NCBI RefSeq assembly: GCF_004405105.1
Contig: NZ_SORW01000015.1
Span: 1 to 64,000 of the forward strand
Source of the DNA: Jeotgalibacillus sp. R-1-5s-1
Lineage (GTDB): Bacteria; Bacillota; Bacilli; Bacillales; Jeotgalibacillaceae
Direction of reading: 5' to 3'
Length of the DNA stretch: 64,000 nt
In this document: piece after piece, positions 35,266 to 44,169 of the stretch
Layout of the letters: each line of letters begins with the position of its first letter
Numbering within the stretch: position 1 is the stretch's first letter
Notes under the pieces: model-generated
What the model was told of the DNA's origin: nothing
What the model saw: only the letters and a program-made list of their open reading frames with translations
The model's database searches: none
Translations under genes and position numbers: made by a program

Positions 35266-36588
35266 TCATTTCAGATGGTAATCGAGAAAGGCAAGGGTGT
35301 GGTGATTGATTTGTTCATGATGGACGACGGGTGCGAGCAGTGATGAGTAGAGTGGTGCATCTGCAAAGCTGATGTGTGAGGCTTCGCTGATGGTCAGTGT
35401 GCTGGCTCCATGGCTGATGCTCAGGTCTCTGCGGCGCATAAGCTCTTCGATATGTGCTCTCAGCTCCTCTTTTGTTTTTCCTATGCTGGCTAGCTGTTCA
35501 TTGGTTAGTGCATCGACTGCTTCAAGATATTGATCTGTGTCGAGTGAGGAATCGGCTGCCATGAGGAGCAGTGGCTTGTCTGTATAGTCCAATTCATTGG
35601 AAAGGCCGAATAATCCACCATCCATGTTAATGGCTGCTTTGATCCGTTCATCCTTTTGAAGCAGGTAGGCAGCAGTGGCGCCCCCGTAGGAATGTCCGAT
35701 GAACGCAATGTGATTCAGGTCCATTTGCTGCTGGATATGATTGAATGGCTGGGTATCTTCAAGCTGATCAAGCACAAATAATGAGGTGTCTGCCCACGTG
35801 TCGATGTGCTGATCAAGCTCTTCGACCTGTGCGCCTACAAGATGCTGGTGTTCATCTGTGATGACACGGCCATCAGGATAGACGGTTGCTGCAGCATAGC
35901 CGGGATAATCAATGCCGATCACGATGTAACCGTGGCTCGCGAGCTCTTCGACCTGAAACGTATTCTGATTCCGAATTCCGCCAAGTCCGTGTGCAAATAA
36001 AACAACTGGAAATGGTCCGTCCTGAGAGATGTCAGCGTTCATCCATGCATTCGTTTTTACATGGCTCAGGTGCTGCAGTGTAAATCCCGGTATCCCGAAC
36101 GTAGCAGCCAGTGCCTGTGTGACCTCGGGACCAGACTCCATATAATGCGCCTTTTCACCATCAGTTGAAGCGGTCGCAGGGTACCAAATTTGCAGATTGA
36201 TATCATGTTCATTATTTTTGATATTTGCGATCTCGGTGCCAACCGCAAACTCACCGGTCGTCTGATCGAAATGGAAAACAGGAAGGTAATACGTCAGTGC
36301 CAGTGTAATTAAAAGAGCAAAAGTGATGAGAATGGCATTTAAGCTTATCAAAAAGCGGTTTCGCTTCTTTTGTACAGGACTGTCTTTCAGCAGCAAAAGT
36401 GACAAAATTAAAAATAAGTAGGACAGCGTATGATACCAGTAAAAGCCGCTCATTAACAGAAATAAGATATTTAAAGTCAGAACGGCTGCAAACAGCCAGC
36501 GTTTAAGTCTCGTTTCAGGTCTGAAAAAGTAGAGCCAGGCAAAATATAATATCGTGATCAGAGGAATAACCAGATCAGTCAGATTCAT
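35266..36588 (-). CDS. Membrane-anchored alpha/beta hydrolase, PAF-acetylhydrolase-like
   Basis: The protein is about 440 residues; the ATG at 36588 has AAAGGA 8 bases upstream. The first 110 residues form three or four transmembrane helices. The rest is an alpha/beta hydrolase: oxyanion region LFAHGLGG, nucleophile elbow GHSYGG (Ser), and an acid following INMDGG. A late His lies in the C-terminal HHEQINHH region. The layout resembles plasma PAF-acetylhydrolase/lipase family proteins in bacteria. It lacks a cleavable signal, so the catalytic domain is tethered to the membrane. Confidence 0.75.
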   Translation of the reverse strand: MNLTDLVIPLITILYFAWLYFFRPETRLKRWLFAAVLTLNILFLLMSGFYWYHTLSYLFLILSLLLLKDSPVQKKRNRFLISLNAILITFALLITLALTYYLPVFHFDQTTGEFAVGTEIANIKNNEHDINLQIWYPATASTDGEKAHYMESGPEVTQALAATFGIPGFTLQHLSHVKTNAWMNADISQDGPFPVVLFAHGLGGIRNQNTFQVEELASHGYIVIGIDYPGYAAATVYPDGRVITDEHQHLVGAQVEELDQHIDTWADTSLFVLDQLEDTQPFNHIQQQMDLNHIAFIGHSYGGATAAYLLQKDERIKAAINMDGGLFGLSNELDYTDKPLLLMAADSSLDTDQYLEAVDALTNEQLASIGKTKEELRAHIEELMRRRDLSISHGASTLTISEASHISFADAPLYSSLLAPVVHHEQINHHTLAFLDYHLK

Positions 36589-36663
36589 TGGAATCATCCT
36601 TTCGTTTGTTGTTATTCCTCATTGTAAAGAGGATCTCTTACCAGCATCTTTCTGATTTCTTAC

Positions 36664-37377
36664 TTAATTCTTACGTTTTGCCTGACTGATCAAAAAGAAG
36701 ATGCCGAGGATCCCTGCCAGTAAAAATAAAAGAATGGCAACAGGCGTATGGGCAAGGATGCCTGCGCTGTTTGGTGCGTTTAGCGGTAAAAACAGAATCG
36801 CAGCAAGCATGCCTGAATAAAGCATCATCATTTTACCGCCATTCCTGAGTCTTACAAAAAAGAGGGTACTGAAGCTGATGAGGATCACGATGAAAAACAT
36901 CACAAAAATGCGCAGTGCATCTGTCCAGCTGATCGATTCTCTAAGCGGGACCGTGATCGTCTCCAGCTGATAGTTAAATAAAGCGAGCGCACCGAGGCTG
37001 AAAAAGAATGAGCCTATGGAAAAAACAAGGAGTAAGGCCTTAATCAGCAAGAGTTTCGCCCACAGTAGTTTCGAGCGGGGAACCGGTGTTGAAAATAGCA
37101 CGCTGATCGTGTCCTTTTTAAATTCTGAGACGATCAAATGGCGCTGCAGATAAGCGGACATGACAATGATCAGCAGGTGGATAAAGGTTGTAATAAACGC
37201 AGTGAAAAAAGGATAATCCGGATAGGATGGGTAGATGCTCCGCATATCTCCCGGGCTGATTGATATTATAAAAAGCACGAGTATGAGTGCAAATGAAAAG
37301 TTTAGTAGCAAACCTGCAAGAAAGAAGTTCCAAACGTTATACTTTATGAATTCCAGTCGTATCAAATGGCCCATCAA
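36664..37377 (-). CDS. ABC transporter permease (ABC-2 type)
   Basis: The 237-residue protein has six hydrophobic segments, with the conserved ABC-2 core SEFKKDTISVLFSTPVPRSKLLWAK split across the first cytoplasmic loop. It overlaps the upstream ATPase gene by 4 bases and belongs to a permease-ATPase-kinase-regulator cluster. Such clusters often export or sense membrane-active antimicrobials. Substrate not predictable. Confidence 0.8.
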   Translation of the reverse strand: MMGHLIRLEFIKYNVWNFFLAGLLLNFSFALILVLFIISISPGDMRSIYPSYPDYPFFTAFITTFIHLLIIVMSAYLQRHLIVSEFKKDTISVLFSTPVPRSKLLWAKLLLIKALLLVFSIGSFFFSLGALALFNYQLETITVPLRESISWTDALRIFVMFFIVILISFSTLFFVRLRNGGKMMMLYSGMLAAILFLPLNAPNSAGILAHTPVAILLFLLAGILGIFFLISQAKRKN

Positions 37378-38300
37378 CGCGGCTCCCTTCTGGAAGTGCC
37401 GGCCATATACGCTTCAAGATCAAGCTGCTTATGATACACCTCATTCATTTGAATCCCACCTTTTACTATTTCCTGCACAATGACATAAACAGGATGTGAT
37501 GTGTCATAGATCCGGATGGTCTGAAGGTCCATCACTTGAAAATCAGTGATGTTCAGATTGTTTTCAAGAATAAAAGTAGCCTTTGCGGCATGATCGACAT
37601 TGAGGTGAATAAAACTCGAGAGCCTATGCTTCAGTTCTAAGGTGCTCATCGTCTCAAGCGTCCTCCCATCGCGAAGCAGAGTGATGGTGTGTGCAAAGTC
37701 CTCCACCTCGGAGACATCAGGTGTCGAGAGGAGAATGGTCGTGTGCTGGTAAGTATTCAGCTCGATCAGCAGCTGCCTGATATGATGCTGTTCCGCAAGG
37801 TCGAGCCCGGTAAATGGATCGTCAAGCACAACGAAAGGAGGCTGCAGAAACAACGCACGGGCAATGGCTAAACGCTTTTTCATACTGAAGGAAAAGGTGC
37901 TGGTCTTACTTAATGCATCATCCCTCAAGCCGACATCAGTGAGACCTTTCTCCACGCTTTTTATATCGTAATATCCGAAATACTGACTGAATAAATAAAG
38001 ATTCTCACTGGCTGACAGTCTGTCATAAAGAACCGGTTGGTCAATAAAAGCTCCGATATGAACCGACTGATCACGCGGGGTGACCGTCCCCTGTTGATCA
38101 AAGAGGGTGATTTCACCACGATCGGGCAACCATAAGCCTGTTAACAGCTTTAATACAGCCGTTTTCCCCGATAGACGTTGCCCCACGATTGCATGAATCC
38201 CGCCTTTTTTAATCTCGAGACTGAGATCCTTGATAATCGGCTTTTTTCGGATCGTCTTTGAAGCATGTGTTGCCTTGATGAACACGGTCATCTCATTCAC
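37374..38300 (-). CDS. ABC transporter ATP-binding protein with altered catalytic motifs
   Basis: The 308-residue protein is of BcrA-like length. Walker A GQRLSGKT is intact. The signature reads FSFSMKKRLAIARAL rather than LSGGQ. Walker B ends VVLDDP, with Asp replacing the catalytic Glu. The H-loop position reads LLSTPDVSEVE, with no His. These changes suggest slow or asymmetric ATP hydrolysis. It is translated with the permease (4-base overlap) and lies 11 bases after the histidine kinase gene. Confidence 0.8.
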   Translation of the reverse strand: MNEMTVFIKATHASKTIRKKPIIKDLSLEIKKGGIHAIVGQRLSGKTAVLKLLTGLWLPDRGEITLFDQQGTVTPRDQSVHIGAFIDQPVLYDRLSASENLYLFSQYFGYYDIKSVEKGLTDVGLRDDALSKTSTFSFSMKKRLAIARALFLQPPFVVLDDPFTGLDLAEQHHIRQLLIELNTYQHTTILLSTPDVSEVEDFAHTITLLRDGRTLETMSTLELKHRLSSFIHLNVDHAAKATFILENNLNITDFQVMDLQTIRIYDTSHPVYVIVQEIVKGGIQMNEVYHKQLDLEAYMAGTSRREPR

Positions 38301-38311
38301 TCCCTGGATTA

Positions 38312-39223
38312 TTACGCCTTATTTAATCTAATTGTAAAGACGGTTTCCCTGAATGGCTCACTTTTAACAGAAAGCTCTCCATGCATTTTTGCGACAAGCT
38401 GACGGGCAATTGTTAAACCGAGCCCGGATTGACCATCATCTGTTTTGTAAAGTCGTGTAAAAATGTGCTGTTGCTCCTCTAAAGGGATGCCACGTCCCTT
38501 ATCACGTACATCTATGTATATATAATCTGCGTCCTCACGCAATTGAAGTCCGATAAATGAACCATCCTGTCCATATTTCAGCGCATTTGAAATCAGGTTC
38601 TGAAGCACCCGATTCAACGCATCCTCATGAGCGAGGGCATAGATGGGGCGATCTTCAAGCTGAAGATTGAGCTCGATCTGACCCACTTCAATCTGGTGAT
38701 AAAAATGCAGGATACTTTGTTTGCAAACGGGGGTCAAATTCAGTCGCTGCAGAGGTAGCGCTACATCCTGTGATTCTAATTTTGCCAGTTCAAAAAAATG
38801 ATGAATCGTCGTATTAATTTGCGTCGTGCGCTCCTGTATTTTCAAGAGATAACGCCTTTCATCTTCAACGCTCACCTGATCCTCCTTCAGCAGAGTTTCC
38901 ACCAATCCCTGCACAACCGTCAGCGGCGTCCTTAAATCATGCGAAATATTGGTCACCATTTTTTTAATCATGTCCTCTTTTTGATGATACATCTTCAGCA
39001 AGTCCTGCTTTTCATTTAGCAAACGATTGATTTCGACCAGTATCCTCTGCAGGTCAGGGTCATTAGTCTGAAGTGAAATAGTGGAGCGCGAGCCCGCTTT
39101 CTGTTCATTAAGCTGCTGGGTCAAAGCGCTCATTTTCTTTGAGTTAGTAGTTTTAAGATAGAACGCATAAACGATCAACAATATGATAATAGTGATTAGT
39201 ACACTAGTCAGAATGAGAATCAC
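38312..39223 (-). CDS. Sensor histidine kinase of a two-component system
   Basis: I favour a GTG start at 39223 (303 residues), 17 residues inside the response regulator's end; a longer frame to 39286 is possible. There is a single N-terminal transmembrane helix with essentially no extracellular loop. A coiled coil, HisKA (NISHDLRTPLTVVQG) and HATPase motifs (NLISNALKYG, DKGRGIP, GLGLTIARQL) follow. Without an external sensor domain, it probably senses through the membrane or its ABC partner. It is translationally overlapped with the regulator. Confidence 0.85.
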   Translation of the reverse strand: MILILTSVLITIIILLIVYAFYLKTTNSKKMSALTQQLNEQKAGSRSTISLQTNDPDLQRILVEINRLLNEKQDLLKMYHQKEDMIKKMVTNISHDLRTPLTVVQGLVETLLKEDQVSVEDERRYLLKIQERTTQINTTIHHFFELAKLESQDVALPLQRLNLTPVCKQSILHFYHQIEVGQIELNLQLEDRPIYALAHEDALNRVLQNLISNALKYGQDGSFIGLQLREDADYIYIDVRDKGRGIPLEEQQHIFTRLYKTDDGQSGLGLTIARQLVAKMHGELSVKSEPFRETVFTIRLNKA

Positions 39224-39905
39224 CCCATTTATAACCAATCCCCCAGATTGTCTTAATAAGTTTCGGGTCAGCTGGATCGGCTTCAATTTTCTCCCTTAAT
39301 CTTCTCATATGAACATTGATCACATTTGCATCCCCAAAATAAGGCTCACCCCACACGCGTTCATAAAGCTCTTCCTTCGTATAAATCTTGTGTTGATTTC
39401 GATATAGCAGCTGTAAAATTGTAAATTCCTTTAACGTCAGCTGAATGACCTCGTTGCCTCTTTTGACTGAATAAGAGTCAGGAAAAATCTCCAGATCATC
39501 GGCCATTCTGCTTCGCTCCTGCTGCTTTTCATAATAAGAGGCTCTACGGATTAGCGCTTTTACCCGGGCAGTCAGTTCAATCATCGAAAAGGGCTTCGAC
39601 AAATAATCATCTGCCCCAAATCCGAGTCCAAGCGTCTTATCAATATCCGAATCCTTCGCAGATAAAATCAAAACAGGCGTCATATCACTCAGTCGCACCG
39701 TTTTCAACACCTCTATCCCATCCACCTTCGGAATCATCAAATCCAAAATGATTACATCAAACCGCTGTGACCCGGCAAGTCTCAAAGCCTCCTCACCATC
39801 AAACGCTCGCGTCACCTTCAAATTCTCCCTGATCAATTGACGCTCCACCAGCTCACTAATATCCCGATTATCCTCAACTAGCAGCACCTTATGCTCCAAA
39901 GCCAT
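39204..39905 (-). CDS. OmpR-family response regulator
   Basis: The 233-residue protein has a receiver domain (LLVEDNRDISELV, phospho-acceptor Asp in DVIILDLMIPKVDG, LILSAKD, KPFS) and an OmpR/PhoB winged helix (LTLKEFTILQLLYRN, NVHMRRLREKIE, GIGYKWG). First gene of the regulator-kinase-ATPase-permease operon, which it probably controls. Confidence 0.92.
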   Translation of the reverse strand: MALEHKVLLVEDNRDISELVERQLIRENLKVTRAFDGEEALRLAGSQRFDVIILDLMIPKVDGIEVLKTVRLSDMTPVLILSAKDSDIDKTLGLGFGADDYLSKPFSMIELTARVKALIRRASYYEKQQERSRMADDLEIFPDSYSVKRGNEVIQLTLKEFTILQLLYRNQHKIYTKEELYERVWGEPYFGDANVINVHMRRLREKIEADPADPKLIKTIWGIGYKWGDSHSD

Positions 39906-40029
39906 GCCCCCCTTCCTGTTTAAAACTATATCTTTTCACCCATAAAAAGGATGTCTCTCGCTCAATCTTAAGTTATCACAGGCGTTGTGGAAATGCTATA
40001 AGGTATGGGAATGGTTCGTAGTGGGGAGG

Positions 40030-40330
40030 GGGTTTGTGAGGTTGGCGCACGAACTCATCAGTTTACAGAAAGTTTGTGAGTGGAGTGGAAATGGACCTAC
40101 GCCGCCGTGGTTAACTTTGCAATTCAAGCTGGCCACGCTGACCAATGTGAGCTTGCGGCCGGAGTTCGCCAGGTTACCCGCGACTTTCGTGAGGTTCTTG
40201 GTCAGGTTCGTGAGTTCCGTCCGCGGATTCGTGAGCTTGCGGGAAAGTTTGTGAGGTTAGTGTAAATAGACCTATCCCACTGCCTGGCACCATTTCGTCC
40301 ACCGAATGAAACAGAATATATGTCCCCGTG
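40030..40330 (+). repeat. Dispersed 21-bp repeat element, copy 3 (double)
   Basis: Two blocks of units (40030-40100 and 40147-40272) are separated by a short unique stretch. Each ends in AAATGGACC or AAATAGACC. The tail CCGAATGAAACAGAATATATGTCCCC lies at 40305-40328 (shortened here to its core, CGAATGAAACA and ATGTCCCC). Confidence 0.8.
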
Positions 40331-40341
40331 TTTCTGACACA

Positions 40342-40400
40342 AAAAAACGCAGAACGTATACCATTTGCCAATTAAATGATACTCGTTCTGCGTTTTTTCT
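40342..40400. terminator. Long bidirectional terminator hairpin
   Basis: The 15-bp stem AAAAAACGCAGAACG / CGTTCTGCGTTTTTT has an inner partly paired loop and lies just after the stop of the minus-strand gene. Confidence 0.9.
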
Positions 40401-40401
40401 C

Positions 40402-41043
40402 TTAAGCCTCTTTAGATTCCATTTCTAGCTCTTCATCTGACTTGTAATTCAGCATCTTCCCAATATGGATAAATCCATACATGAGCACTGCTGTGGTGGT
40501 CCAGCTGATCACCTGTCTGACCACAATGCCTTTGTCGAATGCCTCAACACCATAATTTACAATGAGCCAAACCCTAATCGACGCCAGCAGAATCCCTTGT
40601 AAAGCGAAGCCGAACGTAATCAGCTTAAATACAAACAGTACGTCCTTTTGATAAAATTCCTTTTTTAGAATCTCTCTATCCCGTCCTCTGAGCTCCATAA
40701 TATCAACCGCAAACAGCAGATGAAGCGGCTTGTTAATCGCAATACTGATGAGCAGCAGGAAAGAGAGCACAAAACTATAAATGACGCCATTCCACAGCAT
40801 TTGCAGCGCAGAACCCGCAAGCACATCAATCAGCGTGCCGATCGCCAGCGTAACAATCAAATAAATCCCCAGGAAATTCACCTTTTTCAGCACGATAAAA
40901 CGAATTACGCTATACACAAACCCTGGAATCGTCGATACAAGCATCGCAACATAATCACCCATGTACTCCCTCGCGCCATGCCAAATCACGAGTGGAATAA
41001 TGGCATAACAAATCAAATCCCATAACACGATATTTTTCTTCAG
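40402..41043 (-). CDS. VC0807-family integral membrane protein
   Basis: The protein is about 213 residues if it starts at CTG 41043 (N-terminus then MKKNIVLWDLICYAIIPLVIW). CGGGAGGG lies 6 bases upstream of that CTG. The GTG at 41028 has no nearby ribosome site. It has five to six transmembrane helices and a charged loop (MELRGRDREILKKEF) typical of VC0807-like proteins. Function unknown; an acidic tail ends the protein. Confidence 0.6.
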   Translation of the reverse strand: MKKNIVLWDLICYAIIPLVIWHGAREYMGDYVAMLVSTIPGFVYSVIRFIVLKKVNFLGIYLIVTLAIGTLIDVLAGSALQMLWNGVIYSFVLSFLLLISIAINKPLHLLFAVDIMELRGRDREILKKEFYQKDVLFVFKLITFGFALQGILLASIRVWLIVNYGVEAFDKGIVVRQVISWTTTAVLMYGFIHIGKMLNYKSDEELEMESKEA

Positions 41044-41404
41044 TGTAAACCCTCCCGAACTTTCTGTTATCCCAATCGTAACAAAATAAACTATTTTATT
41101 CCAATTGATTTTCCGTCATGGTAAGTTGAATGTAGAGAAAAGACCACACTCTAAATGTCCCGTACACTTAGCGATTAAAGTGAAGTAGATTGAAGAAATG
41201 ATCATTGATTTTAACAGGATTGCTCATCGCAGTTGGAGCATGTCTTGTGTATGTAAATGATAGTCAGACGCAAAAATAGCCACAAATACTTTCACATTTA
41301 AAGGGGAAAGGTGCGGGACATGGAGAAGAAAAAGCAGCATTAGCATTCCCGACCTGGCTGGAATACGATGTGGTGATTAAGTTGGACAACTTTCTGATCG
41401 GGGT
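41044..41404. other. Intergenic region, no supported gene
   Basis: It holds the start region of the minus-strand gene. A 24-codon TTG-started frame near 41207 could encode a one-helix peptide (LLIAVGACLVYV) but has no convincing ribosome site, so I do not call it. Confidence 0.4.
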
Positions 41405-41604
41405 AGGTTTGTGAGGTGACGGCTGGCGTTCGTCAGGTTACCCACGACTTTCGTAAGTTTAGAGGACAAGTTCGTGAGTTCCATCCGCGGATTCGTGAGC
41501 TTGAGGGGAAAGTTTGTGAGTTTAGTGTAAATAGACCCAGCCCGTGCACTGGCTACTGTTTCGCTCTCCGAATGAAACAAAGTATACGTCCCCATGTTTT
41601 CTAG
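41405..41604 (+). repeat. Dispersed 21-bp repeat element, copy 4
   Basis: Six units end in TTTAGTGTAAATAGACCC. A 30-base variable stretch and the conserved tail CGAATGAAACAAAGTATACG-TCCCC follow. The structure is that of the best-preserved copies. Confidence 0.85.
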
Positions 41605-41639
41605 ATCGAAAAAATTAAATTTATGACTGGAGAAATAAT

Positions 41640-42206
41640 GTGCAACTTATAGGACAGCAAAAAAATAAGTATCTATCTATACTCTTAGGCGTTTACATCG
41701 CTATGTTGGTATACTTTATGTTTTTCGGATTTGGGCGTCCTACGTTTGTAGGATTACAAGAATATCGATATTCTTTAATTCCTCTTCGAATTCCCTTGTG
41801 GCTGCCTAAACAATTTTCAATAGATATTATTGAAATATGGGTTTTTGCACTTGGTAATCTTCTGGCATTTATTCCGTTTGGTATACTTGTGCCGATAGTA
41901 TTTGGACAGCATTTTAAAACATATTTTAAGTTTATTACCTTGTTTGTGTCTCTAATTGTATGTATGGAAATTGTTCAGCTGGTAACTTATTTAGGAAGCT
42001 TTGATATTGAAGATATTATAATAAATACAATGGGTGCAACCATTGGCTTTTGTTCATATAAAATAAGCGAGCGTATGAATACTTTGAAAAAGTATTGGTT
42101 ATCTATGGGATTGTCCATTATGGGGTTAACTTTGCTGATGTTCCTCATTGCGGAAGTATTTAACACTACAATCACACCTTATCTTGAAAAGACGTTTGGG
42201 CTGTGA
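41640..42206 (+). CDS. VanZ-family membrane protein
   Basis: The 188-residue protein starts at GTG with TGGAG 7 bases upstream. The VanZ signature is present: LGNLLAFIPFGILVP and SFDIEDIIINTMGATIGF. About five transmembrane helices. VanZ of Tn1546 gives low-level teicoplanin resistance; chromosomal homologues are common and mostly uncharacterised. Confidence 0.85.
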   Translation: MQLIGQQKNKYLSILLGVYIAMLVYFMFFGFGRPTFVGLQEYRYSLIPLRIPLWLPKQFSIDIIEIWVFALGNLLAFIPFGILVPIVFGQHFKTYFKFITLFVSLIVCMEIVQLVTYLGSFDIEDIIINTMGATIGFCSYKISERMNTLKKYWLSMGLSIMGLTLLMFLIAEVFNTTITPYLEKTFGL

Positions 42207-42506
42207 ATAGTTTAATTATTCATTTATCCCTAAGAGAAGTTTATGAACATATTGAGTGAGTTTGTTTATTCGCGTCAGGTTAAATCAAATAGAGCAAACT
42301 GTTGTTCAGCTTGTTTTCTTTATCCAGGATCATGAGCCCTTCACGCTGATCAAATTTTCGGATCAATAATATTGAATACTAATTGTGATTCTGAGATATA
42401 TACTGAAGGCTTGAAATAGGCTATACGTAAAATCATCTCATTGGTTGACAGTATCATACGTGGTGCAGGTAGGGATGCAAATGGGGATTGAATTTTTGTG
42501 TTTTTG

Positions 42507-42640
42507 AAGTTTGTGAGGTTAGGTGAGAAATTCGTGAGGTTAGCCGCGACTTTCATGAGTTTAGAGGGCAAGTTCGTGAGCTCTGACCGCGAATTCGTCA
42601 GCTTGACGGGAAGTTTGTGAGTTTAGTGTAAATAGACCCA
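42507..42640 (+). repeat. Dispersed 21-bp repeat element, copy 5
   Basis: Units run from GTTTGTGAGGTTAGGTGAG through TTTAGTGTAAATAGACCC. The downstream tail is eroded beyond recognition (42641-42700). Nothing else is recognised between 42207 and 42781 apart from this element. Confidence 0.8.
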
Positions 42641-42781
42641 CGCCGTCTCACATTTCCGAACAATCAACAGCCCCCATTTCAAGAGATATCACTTGTCCAA
42701 AACCGCAACCCGCCGTATGCTTTTATTAGAGGATGTGTTTGTTTTTACTGGGACACCTCTACTCAAAAGGAGGATGCTTAA

Positions 42782-42985
42782 ATGTTTAAAAAAATCATGA
42801 AAGGCATTTCGAAAGAGTTGAGTAAGCGGGGAAGCAGCAGTGGACGCAGAAGGTCTTATCGCCGTGGTTCAAGCAGCGGGAAGAGGCGCAAATATTATGG
42901 CAGCAGCAGTAGCAGCCGCCGGGGCCGCAATCCTCTGTATGGCTCACATCATTACAAAAAGAAAAGACATTACTCAAGCAGCTGA
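42782..42985 (+). CDS. Small Arg/Ser-rich basic protein
   Basis: The 67-residue protein has AAAGGAGGATG upstream of the ATG. After MFKKIMKGISKEL it is low complexity: runs of RRR/SSS/GKRRK and a KKKRHYSSS tail, highly positive. It could bind nucleic acid or be a phosphorylation substrate. It is convergent with a eukaryotic-type Ser/Thr kinase gene and shares its terminator. No family recognised. Confidence 0.55.
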   Translation: MFKKIMKGISKELSKRGSSSGRRRSYRRGSSSGKRRKYYGSSSSSRRGRNPLYGSHHYKKKRHYSSS

Positions 42986-42997
42986 CAAACAGGCTGA

Positions 42998-43024
42998 AGA
43001 CTCCGCTCATGACGGAGTCTTTTT
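42998..43024. terminator. Terminator shared by the basic protein and kinase genes
   Basis: The stem AGACTCCG / CGGAGTCT with a 7-base loop is followed by TTTT. It overlaps the end of the kinase gene. Confidence 0.8.
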
Positions 43025-43801
43025 AGTGAACTGACTGATCAATTTATCTATATCTTCAAGAACCTCTTCACAATGGTAGTAAGGACGTTCAATCTTAAGC
43101 AGCCGCTTCAGCAGCATGGTTGTCTGGGGATGCAGGCTGAGCTCCTCTGTCCAGGGCCGGTTCCTTTTCATGTCGCCGTCATAAGACGAGTAAAGGAGAA
43201 ACAGCAGGAAGTCGCCCAGATCAAAAAAATCATCCTGTGCGAGAAGTTCGCGCTCTTTCGGATTCCCATCACCAAGCGTATTCGCCAGGCCGAAGTCGAT
43301 CAGATGGATCTGATCCTCATGAAGAAGCACATTTGGAATCCTGATATCTCCGTGAAAAACGCCATTTTGATGGATATAACAAACGATTTCGGTCAGCTTT
43401 TTGGTCAGTAACAGGCATTCCATCTCCGAATACTGATGTCCTGAAGCAAATAACGTATCTTCCACATTTTTGCCCTCAACGAACTCCATGGAAAAGAATG
43501 ATTCCTCGTTATGTGAGAACGACTCTATCAATGCTGGAATGCCAGAATGGTTGAGCTGCTGAAGAATCGCAGTCTCCTTCGCGTAATTCTCTATATTTTC
43601 CTTCTTCTTGCTTTTCCGCATCTGCTTCACAACGCATCTCTGACCACTTTTCAAATCCGCGCATAAATAAATGATCCCATAACTCCCATTCTGCAGCACT
43701 TTTTCAATTTGATAACGTCCCGCCAGAATCTCATTGACCGAATATCGACGATCCATGACCCTCTGCCGCACCCTTTTCATCAACCAATGTACAGCTTCCA
43801 T
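43007..43801 (-). CDS. Eukaryotic-type Ser/Thr protein kinase
   Basis: The protein is 264 residues from the ATG at 43801 (AGAGGTG upstream). Compact kinase domain: glycine-rich loop LQNGSYGIIYL, VAIK-type Lys in RCVVKQM, and catalytic loop FHGDIRIPNV, where HRD reads HGD and the usual Lys is Arg. Metal-binding LIDFGLA is intact. It has no transmembrane segment or PASTA domain, so it is a soluble kinase of the small Bacillus YbdM/YrzF kind rather than PrkC. A Gly in the HRD Arg position removes the usual activation-segment contact. Confidence 0.8.
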   Translation of the reverse strand: MEAVHWLMKRVRQRVMDRRYSVNEILAGRYQIEKVLQNGSYGIIYLCADLKSGQRCVVKQMRKSKKKENIENYAKETAILQQLNHSGIPALIESFSHNEESFFSMEFVEGKNVEDTLFASGHQYSEMECLLLTKKLTEIVCYIHQNGVFHGDIRIPNVLLHEDQIHLIDFGLANTLGDGNPKERELLAQDDFFDLGDFLLFLLYSSYDGDMKRNRPWTEELSLHPQTTMLLKRLLKIERPYYHCEEVLEDIDKLISQFTKKTPS

Positions 43802-43855
43802 ACGCACCTCTGAGTTTTGTTTGTTTTTATCATATCAAATTGGTGTGATGGGATG

Positions 43856-44020
43856 AATTCGTGAGGATAGCGGGAAAGTTTGTGAGGTTCGGCGGCGGAT
43901 TCGTGAGTTGCGTGTGCGAGTTCGTGAGCTTGCAGGAAAGTTCGTGAGTTTAGTGAAAATAGTCCCGTCCGTATGCAGTACACTGTTTAGTCACTCGAAT
44001 GATTCAAAATATACGTCCCG
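43856..44020 (+). repeat. Dispersed 21-bp repeat element, copy 6
   Basis: Five units run from ATTCGTGAGGATAGCGGGA to TTTAGTGAAAATAGTCCC. The tail ACTCGAATGATTC and AAAATATACGTCCCG follows at 43995-44020. Confidence 0.8.
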
Positions 44021-44133
44021 CCGCATCACTCACCATCACATAAACCATTCATTATTGTAAAAAAATGTTGTGGAATAAAATTCTTAGGCTTATAGTTATA
44101 TTCAAATGTCCTACGTGGGACAGTAATATTTTT

Positions 44134-44147
44134 TGTAAGCGCTATCA
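44134..44147. promoter_or_regulatory. cre site (CcpA operator), perfect consensus match
   Basis: TGTAAGCGCTATCA matches TGWAANCGNTNWCA at every position. It lies 23 bases before the GH16 start codon, so CcpA would block transcription when preferred sugars are present. It also supports the 44170 start over longer frames. Confidence 0.85.
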
Positions 44148-44169
44148 AATGTGGATGGGGGATGAGGAA

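Noticed and set aside
41207-41290. Short TTG-started frame encoding a one-helix peptide
   Set aside because: No credible ribosome binding site and fewer than 30 codons.
44065-44169. 35-codon extension of the GH16 gene
   Set aside because: It would place the perfect cre site inside the coding region and put a non-signal sequence before the signal peptide.
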